A DNA stretch of 5,414 nt from Gammaproteobacteria bacterium. Its GTDB lineage: Bacteria; Pseudomonadota; Gammaproteobacteria; DRJJ01. Each line of letters begins with the position of its first letter. Position 1 is the stretch's first letter. Location of the stretch: contig DRJJ01000249.1 in the NCBI GenBank assembly GCA_011052255.1, forward strand, positions 1 to 5,414, read 5' to 3'. The notes beneath the pieces were generated by a model. The model saw only the letters and a list, made by a program, of their open reading frames with translations, did no database searches and was not told the DNA's origin. The translations under genes were made by a program, and so were the position numbers. This document shows positions 1-5,414 of the stretch, in pieces.

Positions 1-573
1 ACGCGACAGAGATCGAGGCGCCTGTACGATAGCGATACGGGTATCGCGCCCAAAGGCATCCTTACCCTCCAGCGATATGATAAAGTTCAGACTCTTGTTA
101 ATAACACGCGGAAAAGGGTGTGATGGATCAAGCCCCAGCGGGCTCAGCACAGGCCGAATCTCGTTATTAAAAATTCTTTTGATCCACAGGGATTTTTTTT
201 GATCCCATTTTTGTCTGGGCAGAAACCGAACTTTTTTACGGTTAAGTGCCGGAATCAGCTCTTCGTTTAATACCCGGTATTGCTCCGCTACCAGCGCGTG
301 CGCCTCGGTACTTATTCTGGCCAGGCTTTGCTCTGCTGTGAGCCCGTCTGCATCGGTTTTTAACGAAGCAAGTGCTGCCTTATGCTTGAGTCCGGCAACA
401 CGGATTTCAAAAAACTCATCCAGATTGGTTGAGGAAATACATAAAAACCGCAAGCGCTCCAGTAGTGGCGTGTTCTCGTCTTTTGCCTGCGCCAGCACCC
501 GCTCCTGAAATTTGAGCAGGCTAAGTTCCCGATTAAAATAATACTCCGGTTTCGTGAAGTCTTTTGGCGTCAT
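1..573 (-). CDS. ppk1: Polyphosphate kinase 1, N-terminal part (partial at left edge)
   Basis: Ppk1 reversibly transfers the gamma phosphate of ATP onto inorganic polyphosphate. Only the first 191 codons are present; the family is usually about 690-720 residues, so the catalytic histidine and the C-terminal kinase domains lie outside the window. The N-terminal domain is seen in FNRELSLLKFQERVL (residues 13-27) and STNLDEFFEIRVAG (48-61). Asn50 aligns with the ATP-contacting Asn45 of the E. coli enzyme. The segment from about residue 118 onward, with LSPLGLDPSHPFPRVINKSLN (132-152), belongs to the head domain. The frame is uninterrupted from the ATG at 573 to position 1. The start is the only in-frame ATG near the homologous N-terminus, but no clear Shine-Dalgarno precedes it. 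The gene lies 43 bp downstream of rubredoxin on the same strand with no terminator between, so co-transcription is likely (inference). Family assignment is firm. Confidence 0.93.
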   Translation of the reverse strand, partial: MTPKDFTKPEYYFNRELSLLKFQERVLAQAKDENTPLLERLRFLCISSTNLDEFFEIRVAGLKHKAALASLKTDADGLTAEQSLARISTEAHALVAEQYRVLNEELIPALNRKKVRFLPRQKWDQKKSLWIKRIFNNEIRPVLSPLGLDPSHPFPRVINKSLNFIISLEGKDAFGRDTRIAIVQAPRSLSR

Positions 574-616
574 AAGCAGGATAACGCACCAGCCAGGAAA
601 CCCGTCATTACCGTAT

Positions 617-781
617 TCATACCTCAACCATGTCAAAATCCTCTTTCGCAGCCCCGCACTCAGGGCATACCCAGTTCATCGGCACATCTTCCCAGCGCGT
701 TCCAGGCGCAATACCCTCATCGGGTGATCCCTTGGCCTCATCATATATATAACCACAGATGACACACATATACGTTTTCAT
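617..781 (-). CDS. Rubredoxin (54 aa)
   Basis: Rubredoxins are small cytoplasmic electron carriers holding one iron on four cysteines. This one has the canonical pair of knuckles, CVICG at residues 6-10 and CPECG at 39-43, so Cys6, Cys9, Cys39 and Cys42 match the standard ligand positions. The aromatic core residues Tyr4, Tyr11, Tyr13, Trp30, Trp37 and Phe49 are also present, as are the family's typical PDEGIAPGT and WVCP segments. The length of 54 residues is typical. The ATG at 781 is chosen over the one at 817 because a GGAG lies 8 bases before it and because the homologous N-terminus is MKxYxC. The gene is divergent from thiD and lies upstream of ppk1. The partner is unknown: proteins in oxidative-stress defence and alkane hydroxylases are known partners elsewhere, but none is encoded here. 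It could be called rubA or rd, but no symbol is certain. Confidence 0.96.
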   Translation of the reverse strand: MKTYMCVICGYIYDEAKGSPDEGIAPGTRWEDVPMNWVCPECGAAKEDFDMVEV

Positions 782-789
782 GCACTTTA

Positions 790-793
790 CTCC
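790..793 (-). promoter_or_regulatory. Ribosome binding site deciding the rubredoxin start
   Basis: The minus strand reads GGAG, then eight bases (TAAAGTGC), then the ATG at 781. This is good Shine-Dalgarno spacing. It supports the 54-residue start over the 12-residue-longer reading frame that begins at 817. Confidence 0.7.
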
Positions 794-850
794 AGATTGA
801 TGCCTGTTATTTTCCAACAGCCAGCTATTCAGTGCAAGCCATACGACACC

Positions 851-878
851 TTGCGCTTATATATCGTTATAATATGAT
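851..878 (+). promoter_or_regulatory. Candidate sigma-70 promoter for thiD-thiE
   Basis: TTGCGC (851-856) and TATGAT (873-878) are separated by 16 bp, giving a 5/6 match at -10 and a 3/6 match at -35. A perfect TATAAT also occurs at 868-873 but has only a weak -35 partner. Transcription would start near 885 and leave a leader of only about 38 bases before the thiD ATG. That is too short for a TPP riboswitch, and no thi-box-like sequence is seen. The call rests on consensus matching alone. Confidence 0.45.
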
Positions 879-896
879 TATATATGCGTGTGACCA
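869..896 (-). promoter_or_regulatory. Candidate sigma-70 promoter for rubredoxin-ppk1
   Basis: On the minus strand TGGTCA (896-891, 4/6 match) is followed after 16 bp by TATTAT (874-869, 5/6 match). A perfect TATAAT at 882-877 is an alternative -10 element but lacks a good -35. The element overlaps the plus-strand thiD promoter candidate, so the two directions may compete for RNA polymerase (inference). Such matches are easily found by chance in AT-rich DNA. Confidence 0.35.
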
Positions 897-922
897 GATA
901 AACGATTTTGAAAAACAATGAT

Positions 923-1732
923 ATGACTCAAACAGTACCCACTATTCTGGTTTTATCCGGGCTCGACCCCAGTGGCGGCGCGGGCCTGCAGGCCGATATA
1001 GAAGCCATGGCCAGTCACGGTTGCCATGCCTGCCCGATCATGACAGTCAATACGACTCAGGATACCAGCAATGTTTATGACCTGGTTGCCTGTGATGCCG
1101 GGCTGCTGGCCAGACAAATGCGCGCCATCCTGGAAGATATTCCGGTCAGTACCGTTAAAATCGGTCTGCTCAATGATACCTCCGTAATTGAAAGTATCTA
1201 CCATGTGTTATCCGATTATCCCGACATACCGGTTATTCTGGACCCGGTGCTCAAATCCGGCGCCGGTAGCAGCCTGGTCGATGTGGATGTGCAGCAAAGC
1301 CTGATCCGGCTGCTATTACCCCTTACCACGGTCCTTACGCCCAATACGCTGGAAGCACGGCAACTGGCCCCGCATGCAGACACCCTGGATGCCTGCGCCA
1401 TGGCACTACTGGACATGGGCTGCGAATTTGTTCTGCTAACCGGCAGCCACGAGTCCACCGATAAGGTGACCAATACCTTGTATGGCAATCATCGACTGCT
1501 GGAAACCTTTCACTGGCAGCGACTACCGGATGAATACCATGGTTCCGGCTGTACTCTGGCGGCCAGCATCGCCGGTCTGCTGGCCCAGGGAAACGAACCA
1601 TTCAGCGCCATCCATCAGGCTCAGCAATATACCTGGGAATGCCTGTCTCATGCCTATCGCTCTGGCAAGGGCCAGCTGATCCCCAATCGCCTGTTCTGGG
1701 CACACGACGATAACGATGCCGATGACCCGTAA
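923..1732 (+). CDS. thiD: Hydroxymethylpyrimidine/phosphomethylpyrimidine kinase
   Basis: ThiD phosphorylates 4-amino-5-hydroxymethyl-2-methylpyrimidine (HMP), and then HMP-phosphate, to HMP-pyrophosphate for thiamin synthesis in the cytoplasm. Ribokinase-fold motifs appear in order in the 269-residue product: LSGLDPSGGAGLQADIEA (11-28), TVNTTQDT (41-48), VKIGLL (78-83), VILDPVLKSGAG (104-115), LLPLTTVLTPN (131-141), and the anion hole HGSGCT (206-211) with Cys210. The pattern is that of the Pseudomonas-type ThiD subfamily: the usual QNT is QDT, and the usual VKGGH is LLTGSH, with Thr in place of Lys. The ATG at 923 puts the family N-terminus at the right place. A TTG at 908 would add five residues, and neither start has a convincing Shine-Dalgarno. 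The gene overlaps thiE at its 3' end and is divergent from rubredoxin. Assignment is firm; whether it performs both phosphorylations is inferred from the family. Confidence 0.93.
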   Translation: MTQTVPTILVLSGLDPSGGAGLQADIEAMASHGCHACPIMTVNTTQDTSNVYDLVACDAGLLARQMRAILEDIPVSTVKIGLLNDTSVIESIYHVLSDYPDIPVILDPVLKSGAGSSLVDVDVQQSLIRLLLPLTTVLTPNTLEARQLAPHADTLDACAMALLDMGCEFVLLTGSHESTDKVTNTLYGNHRLLETFHWQRLPDEYHGSGCTLAASIAGLLAQGNEPFSAIHQAQQYTWECLSHAYRSGKGQLIPNRLFWAHDDNDADDP

Positions 1733-2372
1733 ACCCGGCTCAGCAACACAGCAGCCATTGCGCGGCCTGTATGCCATTACTGATGAGCGGTTAATCGAAG
1801 CCAGCCGACTGGCCAGTGCGGTGAAAGCGGCCATCAGCGGCGGCGCCAGACTCATCCAGTTCCGTGACAAAAACCCGTCTTCGGCAGCGCGAACACAGCT
1901 GGCCGCCGGCGTGCAGGCCGTTTGCGCCGCGCACGGTGTGACTTTGATAATTAATGATGATATAGACCTGTGCAAAAAGATTGGAGCCGCCGGCGTCCAT
2001 CTGGGCGCTGATGACAGCAGCCTGAAAACAGCGCGCGAACAGCTCGGTACAGGCGCGCTGATAGGCATCTCCTGTTACAATCAGCTCGATCTGGCGCTCA
2101 ATGCCGAACAAAACGGAGCCGATTATGTCGCCTTCGGCAGCTTTTACAGCTCCGGCATCAAACCCGATGCAGTCCGGGCAGATACAGAAATGCTTAAACG
2201 TGCCCGAAACCGTTTATCAATACCGATTGTTGCGATCGGCGGCATTACCCGTGCGAACACCCGCCCGCTGATTGATGCAGGGGCCGATATGGTTGCGGTG
2301 ATATCGGATGTATTTGGTTCAGATGATATTCAGGCTGCTGCGCAAGAGTTCTCCCGTTTGTTTGATTTATAA
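1716..2372 (+). CDS. thiE: Thiamin-phosphate synthase
   Basis: ThiE condenses HMP-pyrophosphate with hydroxyethylthiazole phosphate to give thiamin phosphate. The 218-residue product has the typical length and TIM-barrel motif order: GLYAITDERL (17-26), ARLIQFRDK (44-52) with the substrate-binding Gln48, Arg50 and Lys52, INDD (79-82), GVHLGADD (93-100), GADYVAFGSFY (134-144), IKPDA (148-152), VAIGGI (172-177) and GADMVAVISDVF (189-200). Asp81 and Asp100 match the Mg2+ ligands of the B. subtilis enzyme. Two positions are unusual: Ala98 where most members have Gln (GQxD), and Ile148 where a Thr normally precedes the pyrophosphate-binding Lys149. The ATG at 1716 overlaps the end of thiD by 17 bp. 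A second ATG at 1722 would give an 11-bp overlap and is equally possible. No Shine-Dalgarno is evident, so translational coupling to thiD is likely (inference). Confidence 0.93.
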   Translation: MPMTRKPGSATQQPLRGLYAITDERLIEASRLASAVKAAISGGARLIQFRDKNPSSAARTQLAAGVQAVCAAHGVTLIINDDIDLCKKIGAAGVHLGADDSSLKTAREQLGTGALIGISCYNQLDLALNAEQNGADYVAFGSFYSSGIKPDAVRADTEMLKRARNRLSIPIVAIGGITRANTRPLIDAGADMVAVISDVFGSDDIQAAAQEFSRLFDL

Positions 2373-2488
2373 AAATAGTTAAAATAATGTCTACACGGGG
2401 TACTGGTTACCGGGTAAAAACTTTACACCTGCTGCAACGTCTGCAGTTAAAATAGACAGCTCACATACTGTATTTGTAAGGAACGACC
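2373..2488 (+). promoter_or_regulatory. thiE-hemL intergenic leader with possible hemL promoters
   Basis: This 116-bp gap is AT-richer than the genes around it. The decamer AGTTAAAATA occurs twice (2377-2386 and 2445-2454), and each copy contains the -10-like TAAAAT. The first TAAAAT (2380-2385) lies 16 bp after TTGTTT (2358-2363). The second (2448-2453) follows a good -35-like TTTACA (2422-2427) at an overlong 20 bp. Three small inverted repeats lie between: TTACC-G-GGTAA (2407-2417), GTAAA-AAC-TTTAC (2414-2426) and CTGCA-ACGTC-TGCAG (2432-2446). None is followed by a T run, so this is not a rho-independent terminator. hemL may have its own promoter or be read through from thiE; sequence alone does not decide. 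Confidence 0.35.
2478..2483 (+). promoter_or_regulatory. hemL ribosome binding site
   Basis: AAGGAA lies five bases before the ATG at 2489. It is the clearest Shine-Dalgarno on the plus strand of this window and fixes the hemL start. It suggests that hemL is translated independently, unlike thiD and thiE. Confidence 0.75.
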
Positions 2489-3769
2489 ATGCCCCATGCA
2501 CACGAACTGTTTAAACAGGCCCAGAAACACATCCCCGGCGGGGTAAATTCACCGGTGCGCGCCTTCAAGGGTGTCGGTGGCGAACCGGTGTTTTTCAAGC
2601 GTGCTGCCGGTGCCTATGTCTGGTCGGCCAACGATAAACGCTACATCGACTACGTCGGCTCATGGGGCCCGATGATCGTCGGCCATGCCCATGCAGACGT
2701 GATCAAGGTCGTGCAACAAACCGCTGAAAATGGCCTGAGCTTTGGCGCCCCTACCGAACTCGAAACACAAATGGCCGACCTGGTCTGCAAACTGGTGCCC
2801 TCAATGGATCTGGTGCGCATGGTCAGCTCCGGTACCGAGGCCACCATGAGCGCCATACGCATGGCACGTGGTTTTACCGGCCGCGATAAAATCGTCAAAT
2901 TCGAGGGCTGCTATCACGGCCATTCTGATTCATTACTGGTCAAGGCCGGTTCCGGCATGCTGACGCTGGGCGTACCCACCTCGCCGGGAGTTCCCGCTGC
3001 ACTGGCAGAGCACACGATTACGCTGTCATACAATAATCTGGAGCAGGTTAAAGAAGCCTTTGCCAAACTGGGTGGCCAGATTGCCTGCATTATTGTTGAA
3101 CCGGTAGCTGGCAACATGAACTGCGTGCCACCCGTGGAGGGTTTTCTGCAAGGCCTGCGGGATATTTGCACACAATACGAAAGCGTGCTGATTTTTGATG
3201 AGGTCATGACCGGCTTCCGTGTTGCACTGGGTGGCGCACAAGCCCACTACAGCGTAACACCCGATCTGACTACACTCGGAAAAGTGATAGGTGGCGGTAT
3301 GCCGGTAGGTGCGTTTGGTGGTAAACGTGAAATCATGGAACAAATTGCACCGTTGGGTCCGATTTATCAGGCCGGTACCCTGTCAGGCAACCCGGTCGCG
3401 ATGGCGGCCGGGCTGAAGACGCTGGAACTGATACAGACACCTGGTTTCTTTGACAAGCTGAACAAAAAAGCCAATACCCTGACGCAAGGGGTTGTAGAGC
3501 AGGCAGAACAGCATGGCATTCCCATGTCACGCAATGTTGTGGGCGGCATGTTTGGTCTGTTCTTCACCGATACCAGCCCCGTCACATCATTTGCGGAGGT
3601 CAGCGCCTGCAATATTGATCGCTTCCGTCTGTTTTACCATGGCATGCTCGAGGCCGGTGTATATCTGGCGCCATCTGCCTATGAGGCCGGCTTTGTATCC
3701 TCTGCACACAGTGATCAGGATATTGCCGATACAATAGACGCGGCAGGACAAGTCCTGAAAAGTCTGTAG
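2489..3769 (+). CDS. hemL: Glutamate-1-semialdehyde 2,1-aminomutase
   Basis: HemL is a cytoplasmic pyridoxal-phosphate enzyme that converts glutamate-1-semialdehyde to 5-aminolevulinate, the last step of the C5 route into heme and other tetrapyrroles. The product is 426 residues, the same length as E. coli HemL. Class-III aminotransferase-fold motifs are all intact: PGGVNSPVRAF near the N-terminus (16-26), GSWGPMIVGH (57-66), SSGTEATM (113-120) for the cofactor phosphate, CYHGHSD (141-147), VEPVAGNMN (203-211), DEVMTGFR (237-244) with Asp237 facing the pyridine nitrogen, and TLGKVIGGGMP (262-272) with the Schiff-base Lys265, the same number as in E. coli. GTLSGNPVAM follows, also as expected. 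The gene lies downstream of thiD-thiE, as in Pseudomonas. The dependence on HemL implies glutamyl-tRNA-based heme synthesis, with HemA encoded elsewhere. No anomaly is seen. Confidence 0.97.
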   Translation: MPHAHELFKQAQKHIPGGVNSPVRAFKGVGGEPVFFKRAAGAYVWSANDKRYIDYVGSWGPMIVGHAHADVIKVVQQTAENGLSFGAPTELETQMADLVCKLVPSMDLVRMVSSGTEATMSAIRMARGFTGRDKIVKFEGCYHGHSDSLLVKAGSGMLTLGVPTSPGVPAALAEHTITLSYNNLEQVKEAFAKLGGQIACIIVEPVAGNMNCVPPVEGFLQGLRDICTQYESVLIFDEVMTGFRVALGGAQAHYSVTPDLTTLGKVIGGGMPVGAFGGKREIMEQIAPLGPIYQAGTLSGNPVAMAAGLKTLELIQTPGFFDKLNKKANTLTQGVVEQAEQHGIPMSRNVVGGMFGLFFTDTSPVTSFAEVSACNIDRFRLFYHGMLEAGVYLAPSAYEAGFVSSAHSDQDIADTIDAAGQVLKSL

Positions 3770-3842
3770 TCGTGTAAAACCGATGACGGCCCAGGACTCA
3801 CCTGACACACTCCGACCAGCTACAGACAAACAAGCCTGATAT

Positions 3843-5414
3843 ATGGACAGCAACCTCTCTCACATCCTGCTCTGGTTGCAACAAACGATAACAGCCTACC
3901 CGCTGGCAGCAGGGCTGTTTATTTTTACCACCGCTTTTCTGGAATCACTGCTGGTCGTTGGTGTTATTGTACCGGGCGCTATTCTAATGATTTTATTCGG
4001 TGCATTAATTGCGCTGGATATACTCAACGGCTGGGCCACTCTGGCCTATGCGGTTACCGGTGCGATTGCCGGGGATAGTCTGAGCTTCTGGATTGGTCGC
4101 CGTTACCGTGAGCAGCTGCGTTGCATGTGGCCTCTCACCCGCTACCCGGTGTTACTGGAAAAGGGCGAAGCCTTTTTCACCCTTCACGGTGGCAAGAGTA
4201 TTCTTTTCGGGCGCTTTGTCGGTCCGGTACGTGCGGTGATCCCGACCATTGCCGGTATGATGGACATGCCTCCCGGGCGTTTCATACTGATTAATATTAT
4301 TTCTGCACTGGCGTGGGCACCTCTCTATTTACTGCCCGGTCTGGTTTTTGGGGCGTCACTGGAACTGGCATCCGAAATTGCTTTACGTCTGGTTGGTCTG
4401 ATCTTTGGCCTGGCCATTTTGCTATTGCTGGTACGCAGCCTGGTACGATGGTTATACGCTATTTTCATGCCCCATACCGAGCAGTTGATACAACGTATTA
4501 TGACCTGGAGCCACCATCATCCGTTCCTCGGTAGATTCGGTTTCTCACTGGTCGACCCACACTCACCTGAGTCTCCAGCACTGGTTATCTTTGCACTGCT
4601 GATACCGGTTGTGCTGGTAGCCCTTACCCTGCTCAGCTGGGCCATTAGTGGTACGTCGGCCCACGGTGAAATCGACCTGACCCTCTATCGCACCCTGCAA
4701 AGCCTGCGTACCCCTCTCGCCGATGACATCATGGCCACACTGACCCTGCTGGGCAGTAATTTGTTTCTGGCAATCGTGACTCTGGTAACGGCCGCATGGC
4801 TTGCCCAAAAACGTTACTGGTCAGCCTTCCGGCATTGGCTAGGTGCCATCGCGCTGGTCACCCTACTGGTTTATGGTCTTAAAATAATCCTGGCTGTACC
4901 TCGACCAGAGTTAATTCAGCACGCACTTTCATCGTTTGCGTTCCCCAGTGCACATGCGGCCATGGCTACGGTCGTCTACGGCCTGCTGGCGGTAATCATT
5001 ACCCGCGATCTGCTAATCCCGTTGCGCCGCAAGATTTATGTACTGACTGCGCTGCTGATCACCAGTATCGCCTTCACCCGCCTTTATCTTGGCGCTCACT
5101 GGTTCAGCGATGTACTGGCCGGCCTGTTACTCGGCCTCGGCGTCCTGGCACTGTTTGGCATTGCCTATCGACGGCATGCGTCCGAACCGGTTCCTGCTCG
5201 ATCTTTGCTGATTATGTTCGCCATACTGTTCCCACTTGGCATCACGGTGCTGGTCATACAGGTCTTGCCACAGGAGCGCCAGCGCTACCAGATACACGTA
5301 ACACCTCAACCAATTGATCTGGATAAATGGTGGCAGACAGACTGGAGACAGCTTGCGGCGTACCGTAACAAACTCGCAACCCGTCAACTGTATCCAATGA
5401 ACATACAGTGGCAG
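3843..5414 (+). CDS. DedA-PAP2 fusion membrane protein, LssY-like (partial at right edge)
   Basis: The reading frame is open for 524 codons and runs off the window. Residues about 1-205 form a DedA (SNARE-associated/VTT) domain: FLESLLVVGVIVPG (32-45) with Glu34, AGDSLSFWIGRRY (76-88), and GRFVGPVRAVIPTIAGMM (123-140) with Arg124 and Arg130. Residues about 245-442 form a PAP2 phosphatase domain with all three signature parts: K347-x6-R354-P355, FPSAH (367-371; usually PSGH) with His371, and TR-x5-H-x3-D (412-423) with Arg413, His419 and Asp423. After a last membrane segment (about 453-474) a soluble stretch ending NIQWQ resembles the start of an LssY-type C-terminal domain. About eleven hydrophobic segments place it in the inner membrane. 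DedA proteins are linked to lipid-phosphate transport and PAP2 enzymes to lipid-phosphate dephosphorylation; the substrate here is unknown. An in-frame TGA at 3837-3839 makes the ATG at 3843 the first start. No strong Shine-Dalgarno or upstream terminator is visible. Confidence 0.9.
   Translation, partial: MDSNLSHILLWLQQTITAYPLAAGLFIFTTAFLESLLVVGVIVPGAILMILFGALIALDILNGWATLAYAVTGAIAGDSLSFWIGRRYREQLRCMWPLTRYPVLLEKGEAFFTLHGGKSILFGRFVGPVRAVIPTIAGMMDMPPGRFILINIISALAWAPLYLLPGLVFGASLELASEIALRLVGLIFGLAILLLLVRSLVRWLYAIFMPHTEQLIQRIMTWSHHHPFLGRFGFSLVDPHSPESPALVIFALLIPVVLVALTLLSWAISGTSAHGEIDLTLYRTLQSLRTPLADDIMATLTLLGSNLFLAIVTLVTAAWLAQKRYWSAFRHWLGAIALVTLLVYGLKIILAVPRPELIQHALSSFAFPSAHAAMATVVYGLLAVIITRDLLIPLRRKIYVLTALLITSIAFTRLYLGAHWFSDVLAGLLLGLGVLALFGIAYRRHASEPVPARSLLIMFAILFPLGITVLVIQVLPQERQRYQIHVTPQPIDLDKWWQTDWRQLAAYRNKLATRQLYPMNIQWQ

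Noticed and set aside
617..817. A 66-residue version of rubredoxin starting at 817
   Set aside because: The extra 12 residues have no counterpart in the family, and a GGAG sits 8 bases before the internal ATG at 781.
908..922. TTG start for thiD adding five residues
   Set aside because: The ATG at 923 matches the family N-terminus better. Neither start has a good ribosome binding site, so TTG remains only a minor possibility.
782..922. TPP riboswitch upstream of thiD
   Set aside because: No thi-box-like sequence is visible, and the likely transcript leader of about 38 bases is too short to hold one.
1523..2068. 181-residue reading frame on the minus strand across thiD and thiE
   Set aside because: It lies opposite two clearly recognised genes, matches no family I know, and its composition is what an antisense reading of GC-rich codons produces.
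2401..2460. Rho-independent terminator between thiE and hemL
   Set aside because: The inverted repeats have only 5-bp stems and none is followed by a run of T.
3770..3842. Terminator after hemL
   Set aside because: No stem-loop with a T tract is present in the 73-bp gap, so read-through into the DedA-PAP2 gene cannot be excluded.
1..5414. Mobile element, CRISPR array, tRNA or rRNA
   Set aside because: There is no transposase or integrase, no regularly spaced repeat, and no tRNA- or rRNA-like segment. Recognised genes with short gaps fill the window.

Overview
The window is an ordinary chromosomal stretch from what looks like a non-enteric gammaproteobacterium. The evidence is the thiD-thiE-hemL gene order (the order also known from Pseudomonas), the Pseudomonas-like ThiD subfamily, and a DedA-PAP2 membrane protein of the type related to Legionella LssY. 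Coding density is high and no mobile element, RNA gene or CRISPR array is visible. No genus can be named from the sequence alone.

Layout. On the minus strand, positions 781 to 1 carry a complete rubredoxin gene (617-781), then, 43 bp further on, the first 191 codons of polyphosphate kinase ppk1, which runs off the left edge. A 141-bp AT-rich divergent region (782-922) holds overlapping promoter-like elements for both directions. On the plus strand follow thiD (923-1732), thiE (1716-2372, overlapping the end of thiD), a 116-bp leader with small inverted and direct repeats, hemL (2489-3769), a 73-bp gap, and a DedA-PAP2 fusion gene (3843 to the right edge) that is still open at the window end.

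How the genes fit together. ThiD phosphorylates the pyrimidine half of thiamin, and ThiE joins it to the thiazole half to give thiamin phosphate. HemL makes 5-aminolevulinate, the tetrapyrrole precursor, so the plus-strand genes form a small cofactor-biosynthesis cluster. Rubredoxin is a one-iron electron carrier and Ppk1 makes polyphosphate; they are probably co-transcribed, but no pathway link between them is evident. The DedA-PAP2 protein is predicted to act on membrane lipid phosphates.

Nothing here amounts to a clearly new system. The most interesting item is the DedA-PAP2 polypeptide, which joins a putative lipid-phosphate transporter to a lipid-phosphate phosphatase and appears to be entering an LssY-type C-terminal region. 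Lesser points are active-site substitutions in ThiE and ThiD, and repeat architecture in the two regulatory gaps.
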